Assembly: GCA_035532755.1 (NCBI GenBank)
Contig: DATKQI010000255.1
Span: 1-9,373 of the forward strand
Direction of reading: 5' to 3'
Length of the DNA stretch: 9,373 nt
Source of the DNA: DATKQI01 sp035532755
Lineage (GTDB): Bacteria > Pseudomonadota > Alphaproteobacteria > Acetobacterales > Acetobacteraceae
Of the stretch, positions 1-7,023 are shown in pieces; the stretch's first letter is position 1, and each line of letters starts with the position of its first letter. Both the position numbers and the translations under genes were made by a program. The notes beneath the pieces are model-generated. The model did not search any database. It was not told the DNA's origin and saw nothing but the letters and a program-made list of their open reading frames with translations.

Positions 1-1
1 C

Positions 2-538
2 GGGGACGTGATGCTGCAAGGCGCCACGAACTGCTACGCCCGCACCTCCGGCCCGCTCACCGCCGTGGTCGGGCTCGCGGACGCGGTGGTGGTGGTGACC
101 GAGGATGCGGTGCTGGCCATGCACCGGGACCGCGCGCAGGATGTGAAGAAGGTGGTGGACCGGCTGAAGCAGGCCGGCCGGCCGCAGGCGGTCACGCACA
201 ACCGCGTCTATCGCCCCTGGGGCTTCTATGAATGCCTGATCATGGGCGAGCGGTTCCAGGTCAAGCGCATCGTCGTCTCTCCCGGCCACAAGCTCAGCCT
301 GCAAAAGCACTTCCACCGCGCCGAGCACTGGGTGGTGGTGCAGGGCAGCGCGCTCGTCACCCGCAACGAGGAGGCTTTCCTGCTGCAGGAGAACGAAAGC
401 GCCTATCTGCCGCTCGGCACCGTGCACCGGCTGGAGAACCCCGGCCGCATCCCGCTCACGCTGATCGAGGTGCAGTCCGGCAGCTATCTCGGCGAGGACG
501 ACATCGTCCGGTTCGACGATACCTACGGCCGGGCCTGA
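2..538 (+). CDS. manC: Mannose-1-phosphate guanylyltransferase / mannose-6-phosphate isomerase, C-terminal part (5' end outside window)
   Basis: The last 178 residues of a bifunctional enzyme are visible; the reading frame is open to the window edge, so the gene is cut by the window and not broken. The family makes GDP-mannose from mannose-1-phosphate in its N-terminal domain, which lies outside. It isomerises fructose-6-phosphate and mannose-6-phosphate in its C-terminal cupin domain, which is what is seen here. Supporting stretches are the end of the nucleotidyltransferase part (AVVGLADAVVVVTEDAVL, then DVKKVVDRLK), the linker motif YRPWGFYE, and the metal-binding cupin motif LQKHFHRAEHWVVVQG followed by ENESAYLPLGTVHRLENPG and IEVQSGSYLGEDDIVRFDD. 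These are hallmarks of the ManC/AlgA/XanB type II isomerase family. Two glycosyltransferase genes follow on the same strand after a 36-base gap, so the enzyme probably feeds GDP-mannose (or fucose or rhamnose derived from it) to a surface polysaccharide pathway. Which of the paralogue names applies cannot be decided from the sequence. Confidence 0.95.
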   Translation, partial: GDVMLQGATNCYARTSGPLTAVVGLADAVVVVTEDAVLAMHRDRAQDVKKVVDRLKQAGRPQAVTHNRVYRPWGFYECLIMGERFQVKRIVVSPGHKLSLQKHFHRAEHWVVVQGSALVTRNEEAFLLQENESAYLPLGTVHRLENPGRIPLTLIEVQSGSYLGEDDIVRFDDTYGRA

Positions 539-574
539 CCGCGAAGCAGATCCGGGCCCGAAGTACTCCGATAG

Positions 575-2875
575 ATGCCTAACGCGGCCGGCGCGATCAC
601 CTACCTGCTCGACCTGCGCTGCCTGCAGGATCCGAATTACGCCGCCCGCGGCATCGGCCGGCACGCCGCCGCCCTGCTCGCCCACGCGCGCACCCACACC
701 GCCGGCGCGCGCCTGACCGGCCTGACAGACCCGGACCTGCCGGACCTGCCGGCGCACTGGCGGGCGATGGTGGACGATCTGCGCACCACCGCCTATCCGG
801 GCGCGCTGGCCATGCCCTGCCGCCTCGTGCAGTTCGCGCCGATGAGCTTCGATCCGCTGTTCGTCGCCCGGCTGCTGCAGCACGAGGCGGTGCCAAGTGC
901 GACGGTGGTGTACGATTTCATCCCTTTCGAGGCCCCGGACGCATTCCTGCCCGCGCCCGCCGCACGGCTCGACTACCACGCCGCACTCTGCTGGCTCGCC
1001 CGCTACCGGCTGTTCCTGCCGATCTCGGCTACCGCCGCAGCCGGGCTTGTGCGCCACCTCGGCGTGGCGGAAGCCGATCGGGCGATCACCGGCTCCCCGC
1101 TCGGCCCAGGCTTCGAGGATATCCGGCCCGGCATGCCCCGCCATGTTCTGATGGTGGGCGGCCAGGACCGGCGGAAGAACGCCGCATGCGCCGTGCGCGC
1201 CCATGCCCGCTGCGCGGTGCTGCAAAGCGCCGGCATCCCGCTGGTGATCGGCGGCGGCTATCCGCCCGACTGGATGGCGGAACTGCGGGCGTTGGCCTCC
1301 GCCTGCGGTGGGCGGCCCGAATTGCTGGAATTGCCGGGCCACGTGCCGGATGCCGCCCTGATCGAGCTGTACCGCACCGCGCTCGCGGTGGTGGTGCCAT
1401 CCCTTGCCGAAGGGTTTTCCCTCCCCGTGATCGAGGCCATGGCCGCCGGCGTGCCGGTGCTCGCCTCGGATATCGGCGCGCACCGGGAACTGATCGACGA
1501 CCCGGCCGCCCTGTTCGCCCCCGATGACGATGCCGCGCTGGCCGCGGGCCTCGCGGCGCTCGCCGCCTCCCCCGCCGCGCGCGCCGCGTTTGCAGCGCGC
1601 GGCTCCGCGGTGTGGCCGCGCTACCGGGCCGGGGCGGTGGCGGCGCGGTTCTGGTCCGCGATCGCCGCCCGCTTCGCGGATGCGCCGCTCGCCGCGCCCA
1701 TGCTGCGCGCCGGGCGCCGGCCGCACATCGCGCTGCTCTCGCCGCTGCCGCCCCAGCGTTCGGGCGTGGCGGACTACACCGCCGCCATGCTGCCCGCGCT
1801 CGCGCGGCGGGCCGAGCTGCACCTGTTCAGCGACACGCCGCGGCGCGCCGCGCCGCAAGGTGGAAGCTCCCTCGCCCCGTTGTCGGCATTCGCCCATCTC
1901 TCGCACCGGTTCGACCGCGTGGTGAGCGTGCTCGGCAACCACCCGATGCACCTGCCGATCCTGCGGATGTTCCGCCGCCACGGCGGGGCGGCCATCCTGC
2001 ACGATGCGCGCCTGCTGTGCCTCTATGGCCACGGCGCCGGCGCCGATCACGCCGCCGCCGTTGCCGCGCGCGAGCTGGGCCGCCCGGTGAGCGCCGCGGA
2101 CGTACACGCCTGGATGGCGGACGAAAACCTTGCCGCCACCCCGTTCCTCGGCGAAGCGGCGATGGCCGAGCCGCTGCTGGTGCACGCGCCCGGCATCGCC
2201 GCCGACATCGCCGCCCGCCACGGCCGCGCGCCCGCCCTGCTCCCCTTCGCCGTGTACCGCCCGTTCGCGCCGGCCGAGCTCACCGCCGAGGCCCGTGCCG
2301 CCGCCCGCGCCCGCCTCGGCCTGCCGGCGGATGCGCCGGTGATCGGCAGCTTCGGTTTCGTGCATGGCAACAAGGCGCCGGAAGTCTGCATCTGGGCGCT
2401 GGAGACGCTGCACGGCTGGGGCCACAAGGCGCATCTTCTGTTCGTCGGCGGCAACGACCAGGACCCGGCGGAGTGGCAGCGCCTCGCGGACCGTCTCGGC
2501 CTCGGGCGGCATGTGCATTTCACCGGCCGCTTCATCGACGAAGCCGGCTATCGCGACCATCTGCGCGCGGCCGATGCCGCGATCCAGCTGCGCCGGCTCC
2601 CCTGGAGCGGCATCTCCGGCGCGCTGCAGGACTGCATCGCCGCCGGCCTGCCGGGTGTGGCGAACGCGGGCCTCGCCGACGACCTCGATGCGCCATCCAC
2701 CATCCGCCGCGTCTCCGACAGCCTGAGCCCGGTGCTGGTGGCCGAGGCGCTGGCGGACATCTTCGAGGCGGGCGCGGATCGGCGCATCGCCGAGGCAGGC
2801 CGGGCCGCGCATCAGGCCGCACGCAGCCCGGAGGCCTATGCCGCCGCCCTTTGCACGGCCCTCGGGCTCGATTGA
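575..2875 (+). CDS. Tandem-module GT-B glycosyltransferase (two GT4-like domains in one chain)
   Basis: This 766-residue protein is about twice the usual length of a GT4 enzyme and reads as two complete GT-B modules joined head to tail. Module 1 (about residues 7-365) starts with TYLLDLRCLQDPNY. It has the donor-site QDRRKN stretch (198-202) and a classic E-x7-E motif, EGFSLPVIE at 279-287, followed by AMAAGVPVLASD. Module 2 (about 383-766) restarts with the typical GT4 opening HIALLSPLPPQRSGVADYTA, then GSFGFVHGNKAPE (591-603) and SGISGALQDCIAAGLP (678-693). In module 2 the first acidic residue of the donor motif is replaced (Gly679 where related enzymes have Glu), so its activity is uncertain. 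No signal peptide or membrane segment is seen, so it should act at the cytoplasmic face on a lipid-linked acceptor. No Shine-Dalgarno sequence precedes the ATG. Placement between manC and another glycosyltransferase indicates exopolysaccharide or O-antigen assembly; the sugar and linkage cannot be told. Confidence 0.9.
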   Translation: MPNAAGAITYLLDLRCLQDPNYAARGIGRHAAALLAHARTHTAGARLTGLTDPDLPDLPAHWRAMVDDLRTTAYPGALAMPCRLVQFAPMSFDPLFVARLLQHEAVPSATVVYDFIPFEAPDAFLPAPAARLDYHAALCWLARYRLFLPISATAAAGLVRHLGVAEADRAITGSPLGPGFEDIRPGMPRHVLMVGGQDRRKNAACAVRAHARCAVLQSAGIPLVIGGGYPPDWMAELRALASACGGRPELLELPGHVPDAALIELYRTALAVVVPSLAEGFSLPVIEAMAAGVPVLASDIGAHRELIDDPAALFAPDDDAALAAGLAALAASPAARAAFAARGSAVWPRYRAGAVAARFWSAIAARFADAPLAAPMLRAGRRPHIALLSPLPPQRSGVADYTAAMLPALARRAELHLFSDTPRRAAPQGGSSLAPLSAFAHLSHRFDRVVSVLGNHPMHLPILRMFRRHGGAAILHDARLLCLYGHGAGADHAAAVAARELGRPVSAADVHAWMADENLAATPFLGEAAMAEPLLVHAPGIAADIAARHGRAPALLPFAVYRPFAPAELTAEARAAARARLGLPADAPVIGSFGFVHGNKAPEVCIWALETLHGWGHKAHLLFVGGNDQDPAEWQRLADRLGLGRHVHFTGRFIDEAGYRDHLRAADAAIQLRRLPWSGISGALQDCIAAGLPGVANAGLADDLDAPSTIRRVSDSLSPVLVAEALADIFEAGADRRIAEAGRAAHQAARSPEAYAAALCTALGLD

Positions 2876-4029
2876 TGGACGGGGTGCTGATCGACCTCAC
2901 GGAGCTGATGCGCCAGCCGCAGCGCACGGGCATCCAGCGCGTGGAGCGGGAGCTGATCCGACACTGGCCCGGGCCGGCACGGCTGGTGCCGTGCTGGCTG
3001 CCCGATTCCCGACCCCGCTTCGTCACCCTGCCCGATGCGGTGCTCGACCTGCTGACGCAGGACGCGCCGCAGGCCGACGGCCCCGCGATCGAGGCCGAGC
3101 GCCGCGCCCTCGCCCCGCTGCTGGCGGCCGGGCGGCCGCTGGCCGCACCTGCGGCGGGGTTCGACATCCTCAACCCGGAGCTGTTCTACGAGCACGGCCG
3201 CGCCGAGGCCTATCTGCATCTCGCCGCCACCGGCGTCCATCGGATCAGCTGGCTGCTGTTCGATTTCCTGCCCTGGCTGCGGCCGGAACTGGTCAAGGCC
3301 GGCTGGGTGGTGCCGTTCATGCACTACCTGCGCGCGTTGCGCGCCGTCCGCCGCGTGGGCTTCATCAGCGAGGCCACCCGCACGGAATTCCACACCCGCA
3401 TCCGCCGCGGCACCGCGACCGACGGCCCGGTGTTTCCCCTGGGCGGTGACGGGCTGAACCTGGAACGGCAGCATTTCTCGCCCGACCGGCAGGATTTCGT
3501 GGTGCTGGGCACGATCGACCCGCGCAAGAACGTCGCCGCCGTCATCGCCGCCTTCGAACCGCTCTGGGCCGCCGGCTGCCCGGCACGGCTGATCCTGGCC
3601 GGCAAGCTGTACGACCATACCGACGACGTGGTGGCCGCCCTCGCCCGGCTGCGCGACGAACCGCGCCTGCGCCACCTCGAACAGCCATCCGACGCCGCGA
3701 TCCGAAGCCTGCTGCGCACCGCCCGCGCCCTGATTTTCGCCAGCCGCGGCGAGGGTTTCGGCATCCCGCCGATCGAGGCGCTGCACGCGGGCATCCCGGT
3801 GATCGCCTCCGCCGACATCCCCTCCATCGCCGCGCTGCCCCCCGCCGGCCTGATCCGCCTGCCCGACCCGGGGCCGGAGAGCATCGGTCGCGCCGTGCGC
3901 CGGATGCTGCACGATCCCGCCGCCGCCGCGCTCTGGGCCGACGCCGCCACCCAGACCGTCGGCACCTGGCGCCAGTTCGCCGGCGCCGTGGCGAACTGGG
4001 TGCAGTTCCCCGAAGGGAGAGATCAGTAG
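2875..4029 (+). CDS. GT4 family glycosyltransferase
   Basis: This is a 384-residue GT-B glycosyltransferase of normal length. The N-terminal acceptor half runs to about residue 195 (VLIDLTELMRQPQRTGIQRVE near the start; HRISWLLFDFLPWL and VGFISEATRTEF further on). The donor half begins at VVLGTIDPRKN (209-219) and carries the retaining-type E-x7-E motif EGFGIPPIE at 293-301, followed by ALHAGIPVIAS. The frame is open for over 1.2 kb upstream of this ATG, but that part lies under the preceding gene in another frame and shows no protein-like character. The ATG at 2875 shares one base with the TGA of the tandem glycosyltransferase (TGATG), and no Shine-Dalgarno is visible, so translation is probably coupled. 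It likely adds a sugar, perhaps mannose given manC upstream, to the same repeat unit. Its 3' end overlaps the convergent lipoprotein gene by 7 bases. Confidence 0.92.
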   Translation: MDGVLIDLTELMRQPQRTGIQRVERELIRHWPGPARLVPCWLPDSRPRFVTLPDAVLDLLTQDAPQADGPAIEAERRALAPLLAAGRPLAAPAAGFDILNPELFYEHGRAEAYLHLAATGVHRISWLLFDFLPWLRPELVKAGWVVPFMHYLRALRAVRRVGFISEATRTEFHTRIRRGTATDGPVFPLGGDGLNLERQHFSPDRQDFVVLGTIDPRKNVAAVIAAFEPLWAAGCPARLILAGKLYDHTDDVVAALARLRDEPRLRHLEQPSDAAIRSLLRTARALIFASRGEGFGIPPIEALHAGIPVIASADIPSIAALPPAGLIRLPDPGPESIGRAVRRMLHDPAAAALWADAATQTVGTWRQFAGAVANWVQFPEGRDQ

Positions 4030-4670
4030 GCGCTGGGCGGCGGCAGGTTCTGCTGCTGGACGGTGGAGGGGGCGAGCGGAGCCGCCACCGTGCCCCCGCC
4101 GCCGACGGGGCCGCCGATCAGCCATTCGCCCAGGGACCGGCGAAGCTGGTACTCGAACTCCACGTTCATCGCGTCCATCAGGCTTTTCGTCATGTCGTAC
4201 AGCGCCGCGCGCAGGGCGTCGGTGGAGGTGCTCTCGGGCGCGGTATGGCTGCGGGAGACGCGGGCTTCGGCGAAGCCCACGCGGTTGCCGTCCGACGTGC
4301 GCACGTCGAGCCGGACGGCGAGGTTGCCCACGATCTCATCCCGCACCATGCGCAGCGAGGCGTCGGTGATGACGAAGACCGCGCTGCCGGAACTGCCGGC
4401 GGCCACCAGCCGGTCCTGCGCCATCTGGCGCAGGGCGGTTTCCGGGCGCTCGGGCGAGAGATTGTCGAGCTGGCCGGGGCCGGAGAAGTAGCGGCTTTGA
4501 ATCTGGATGGCGGCCACGTTCAGCCGCAGCGGGCGGAGATAATTGTAGCGCAGCGGCGGGAACGCCTGCGGCGGGCCGGATTCGCCGATGGCGCAGGCAG
4601 CGAGCAGCAGGGGAGCGCCAAGGGTCGCGCATCGGATGATCGCGCGGCGGGTCGGCGGATGGCTTGCCAT
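4023..4670 (-). CDS. Putative lipoprotein of unknown function
   Basis: The 215-residue product has a signal peptide with positive residues, a hydrophobic core and a lipobox LAAC with the lipidated Cys at 26, so it should be a membrane-anchored periplasmic lipoprotein. The Asp-free +2 position (Ala) allows outer-membrane sorting by the usual rule, though that rule is weaker outside enterics. The start TRRAIIR resembles a twin-arginine motif, so Tat export is possible. The mature part mixes beta-strand-like and helical stretches (AVFVITDASLRMV, NLAVRLDVRT) and ends in a Gly/Pro/Gln-rich tail from about residue 186. I do not recognise a characterised family. The ATG at 4670 is chosen because AAGGA lies seven bases upstream. 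An in-frame ATG at 4700 would add 10 residues and forms an ATGA overlap with the hslO stop, but it has no ribosome site. The gene is probably cotranscribed with hslO. Confidence 0.75.
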   Translation of the reverse strand: MASHPPTRRAIIRCATLGAPLLLAACAIGESGPPQAFPPLRYNYLRPLRLNVAAIQIQSRYFSGPGQLDNLSPERPETALRQMAQDRLVAAGSSGSAVFVITDASLRMVRDEIVGNLAVRLDVRTSDGNRVGFAEARVSRSHTAPESTSTDALRAALYDMTKSLMDAMNVEFEYQLRRSLGEWLIGGPVGGGGTVAAPLAPSTVQQQNLPPPSAY

Positions 4671-4672
4671 GG

Positions 4673-4686
4673 GTCGGTCCTTCTCC
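4673..4686 (-). promoter_or_regulatory. Ribosome binding site deciding the lipoprotein start
   Basis: On the minus strand GGAGAAGGA ends seven bases before the ATG at 4670. It is one of the few good Shine-Dalgarno matches in the window, and it favours this start over the ATG at 4700 that overlaps the hslO stop codon. Confidence 0.6.
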
Positions 4687-4696
4687 ATCTGGCGGA

Positions 4697-5653
4697 TCAT
4701 GCGGAATCGCGGCCGCGAAACTCGGTGCGCGGAAAGCGGAAGTCCAGATTGCAGAACTCGCAGGTCATCACGATGTCGCCATCCACCACCATGTGGTCAA
4801 GGTCGTCCGGCGAAAACCCTTCCAGGATGCCGGACAGCCGCGCGCGGGAGCAGCGGCAGCCGTAGGCCAGCGCCCGCGGCCGGTCGGCGGCCACGCCCTC
4901 GGTGTGGAACAGGCGGTACAGCAGGTGCTCGGCCGGCAGCGAATCGTCCAGCAGTTCGCCTTCGGTGACCGTGGCGGCCAGGATGGTCGCACGGCGCCAG
5001 TCTTCCTCGGCCGCCTCGGCGTCCGGCCTGGGCTCGGTACCGCCTTCCGCGGGCAGGCGTTCGAGGATCAGCGCACCGGCCCGCCAGCCGGCCGCGGTGT
5101 GCGCGCAGGCGAGGCGGACGAAGCAGCGCAACTGCTCGCTGGTGCGGAAATAATGCAGCGCCATCTCCGCCAGGCCGTCGCCCTCGATCGCGACGATGCC
5201 CTGGTGGCGTTCGGTCTCGGGTCCCTGATCGACGGTGAAGGCGAGGTAGCCGTCGCCCAGAAGCGCCGCGGCACCCGGGCTTTCCTGCCGGGCCAGCAGG
5301 GCGGACAGCCGTTCGGAATCGGCCGAGGCATAGCCGCGCAAGGCGCCCTGGTCGGTGCAGTCGGCCAGCAGCAGCTTCACCGGGCCATCGCCCTTCGCCT
5401 GGATGCTGAACGAGCCGCGGAACTTGAGCGCGGCGGCGAGCCCGGCGGCCAGCGCGAGGGCCTGCCCGGTCAGCGCCGTCACGGCGGGGTGGTTGTCATG
5501 CCGGGTCAGCAGCGCATCGGCGAGCGGGCCGAGCCGCACGAGCCGCCCGCGCACCGGCCGCCGCGGCAGGTGGAATGGCGCGACGCCGCGCGGGACGACG
5601 AGATCGGGCACGGCCGGGCGACCGCTGTCGAGGAAGGCGGGTGTATCGTTCAT
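4697..5653 (-). CDS. hslO: Hsp33 redox-regulated molecular chaperone
   Basis: This 318-residue cytosolic protein belongs to the Hsp33 family, holdases that are switched on when oxidants and heat release zinc from four cysteines. The zinc-site cysteines are all present as C-x-C (266 and 268, in AYGCRCSRAR) and C-x2-C (298 and 301, in MTCEFCNLDFRF). The N-terminal substrate-binding domain is also typical (VRGRLVRLGPLADALLTRHDNHP, LKFRGSFSIQAKGDGPVKLLLADCTDQGALRGY). Length is slightly above the E. coli protein (about 290) because of an N-terminal extension and an acidic insertion near residues 203-218. ATG 5653 is preferred; a TTG 18 bases upstream is in frame but gives a less natural start. A lipoprotein gene follows with an ATGA overlap or a 26-base gap, depending on which start is used. 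The upstream gap holds a candidate promoter. Confidence 0.95.
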   Translation of the reverse strand: MNDTPAFLDSGRPAVPDLVVPRGVAPFHLPRRPVRGRLVRLGPLADALLTRHDNHPAVTALTGQALALAAGLAAALKFRGSFSIQAKGDGPVKLLLADCTDQGALRGYASADSERLSALLARQESPGAAALLGDGYLAFTVDQGPETERHQGIVAIEGDGLAEMALHYFRTSEQLRCFVRLACAHTAAGWRAGALILERLPAEGGTEPRPDAEAAEEDWRRATILAATVTEGELLDDSLPAEHLLYRLFHTEGVAADRPRALAYGCRCSRARLSGILEGFSPDDLDHMVVDGDIVMTCEFCNLDFRFPRTEFRGRDSA

Positions 5654-5713
5654 CGGCGCCAGGATAGGCAAGGCGGCCGCCGAGGGCTATGCCGGCGGCC
5701 TGTGCCTCGCCGC

Positions 5714-5742
5714 GATATGTAACAATTTTTCCACCATGTCAG
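5714..5742 (-). promoter_or_regulatory. Candidate sigma70-type promoter for hslO
   Basis: Read on the minus strand, CTGACA (5742-5737) is separated by 17 bases from CATATC (5719-5714), in the only AT-rich patch of the hslO/S49 divergent gap. The -35 box matches TTGACA at five of six positions; the -10 box is weak. The expected transcript would have a leader of about 50 bases before the hslO ATG. This is pattern matching by eye and could be chance. Confidence 0.3.
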
Positions 5743-5754
5743 GATTTTTGTAAT

Positions 5755-6576
5755 ATGTCCCGCGTGATCGACCGGCTTCTGTTCTGGCGCGGCCCGCGCA
5801 TCGCGGTGGTGGAGCTGCACGGGATACTGGCGAGCCGCCTGGGCGCGCTGAGCCTGAAATCCGCGGGGCCGGTGCTGAAGGCCGCGTTCGGGGCCACGGC
5901 GCGGGAGGGGCATCTGATCCTGGATATCAACAGCCCCGGCGGCTCCCCGGTGCAATCCCAGCTCATCGCCGACCTGATCCGGCGGGAGGCCGAGGCGAAG
6001 GCGGTGCATGTGCATGCGGTGATCCAGGATGTCGGCGCCTCCGGCGGTTACTGGCTGGCGTGCGCGGCGGATTCGATCCAGGCGAACGCGATGAGCGTGG
6101 TGGGCTCGATCGGGGTGGTGGGGGGCGGGTTCGGCTTCGCCGAGCTGATCGGCCGCCACGGGATCGAGCGGCGACTGTATACCGCCGGGGAGAACAAGGC
6201 GCGGCTCGATCCGTTCAGCCCGGAGCGGCCCGAGGATGTGACCTTCGTCCGGCAGTTGATGGCCGACATCCATGACCGCTTCAAGGACTGGGTGCGCAGC
6301 CGCCGCGGCGCGCGGCTGACCGCGCCGGAGGAGAGGATGTTCGACGGCAGCTTCTGCCTGGGCAGCCAGGCGCTGGCGAGCGGGCTGATCGACGGGCTCG
6401 GCGATGTGGAGACGCTCGTGCGGACGCTGGGCGGGGAGAAGGCGCGGGCGCGGCTGTTCCGCCCGCAGCGGCGGCGGGGGCTGCTGCGCCTCCTGCCCGG
6501 CATGGCGGCGCGGTCCGTCGTCGAGGCCGCGCTGGATGCGGCGGAGGAACGCGCCGGGCCGCAGTTGCGCGCCTGA
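5755..6576 (+). CDS. S49 family serine peptidase (short SppA/SohB-like)
   Basis: This 273-residue protein has the single-domain S49 fold of bacterial signal peptide peptidase SppA. The nucleophile lies in DVGASGGYWLA (Ser96) and the general-base Lys in YTAGENKARLDPF (Lys148). The 52-residue spacing agrees with what I recall for the B. subtilis enzyme dyad. Other family marks are LDINSPGGSPVQS (57-68), SVVGSIGVVGGGFGF (114-128) and the C-terminal ASGLIDGLGD. SppA-type enzymes degrade leftover signal peptides or membrane proteins, but no N-terminal transmembrane helix is visible here, so membrane attachment is unproven; an amphipathic stretch near residues 242-268 might serve. The ATG at 5755 is preceded by AGGA ten bases upstream. 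An in-frame ATG at 5689 exists but would run through the AT-rich spacer. The gene diverges from hslO and converges on a holin-like gene with an 11-base gap. Confidence 0.9.
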   Translation: MSRVIDRLLFWRGPRIAVVELHGILASRLGALSLKSAGPVLKAAFGATAREGHLILDINSPGGSPVQSQLIADLIRREAEAKAVHVHAVIQDVGASGGYWLACAADSIQANAMSVVGSIGVVGGGFGFAELIGRHGIERRLYTAGENKARLDPFSPERPEDVTFVRQLMADIHDRFKDWVRSRRGARLTAPEERMFDGSFCLGSQALASGLIDGLGDVETLVRTLGGEKARARLFRPQRRRGLLRLLPGMAARSVVEAALDAAEERAGPQLRA

Positions 6577-6587
6577 GGCCTCGATCC

Positions 6588-7019
6588 TCATCCCTTCGGC
6601 GGGCGGCGATCCGGATCGGCGATCAGCCATTCCGTCAGCATGCCGCCGAGCAGCGCCAGCAGCACCGATTTCACCGGGCGGCGCAGGATCATCGCCTGGA
6701 CGAGCGGCAGGGCGGAACGCGCGATCAGCTTCAGATCCTGCCGGGGCGAGGCCGCCGTTCGCGCCCGGCCGCGCCGGGCGGCGCACAGCGCGGCGGCGAG
6801 CGCGATCAGCAGCAGGACGGCGGCCAGGATGAGCGCCGCATAGACCGGGCGCAGCACGTCGGTCAGCGCCAGATAGACGGCGGCCAGCAGGAAGCCGCCG
6901 CCGGCGAGTGCCGCCGCCAGCGCGGCGCCGAGCCAGCACAGCCGGTTGACGAAGCGCCGCACGGCCGGGCCGGCGAGGATGCGCTCGGCGATGACGTCGA
7001 TGATGGGATCGGCGGGCAC
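6588..7019 (-). CDS. Small multi-helix membrane protein, holin-like (YqjE-like)
   Basis: This 143-residue protein has two strong hydrophobic helices at about residues 29-52 and 57-81, joined by a very short loop (TDVLRP). After a basic stretch (ARRGRARTAASPR) there is a third, weaker hydrophobic segment at about 115-133. This layout resembles the phage-holin-3_6/DUF1469 group that contains E. coli YqjE; the assignment is by shape, not by a clear motif. The function of that group is not established and a lytic role should not be assumed. The start is a GTG only four bases after the stop of the preceding coiled-coil gene, with no clear Shine-Dalgarno, which suggests one operon and coupled translation. 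The next gene, the S49 peptidase, converges on it. Confidence 0.72.
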   Translation of the reverse strand: MPADPIIDVIAERILAGPAVRRFVNRLCWLGAALAAALAGGGFLLAAVYLALTDVLRPVYAALILAAVLLLIALAAALCAARRGRARTAASPRQDLKLIARSALPLVQAMILRRPVKSVLLALLGGMLTEWLIADPDRRPPKG

Positions 7020-7023
7020 GGGA

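Noticed and set aside
1612..2874. In-frame open extension upstream of the second glycosyltransferase start
   Set aside because: It overlaps the coding part of the tandem glycosyltransferase, and its translation is Arg/Ala/Pro-rich noise until the ATG at 2875.
2836..4125. A 429-codon minus-strand open frame opposite the GT4 glycosyltransferase
   Set aside because: The composition is Gly/Arg/Gln-rich with no motif, while the plus strand has clear glycosyltransferase motifs.
6575..6582. Short palindrome GAGGCCTC between the convergent S49 peptidase and holin-like genes, considered as a terminator
   Set aside because: The stem is four bases with no loop and no T-run on either strand.
5650..6939. 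A 429-codon minus-strand open frame opposite the S49 peptidase
   Set aside because: It is antisense to a peptidase with an intact catalytic dyad and is rich in Arg, Ala, Pro and Gln without recognisable domains.
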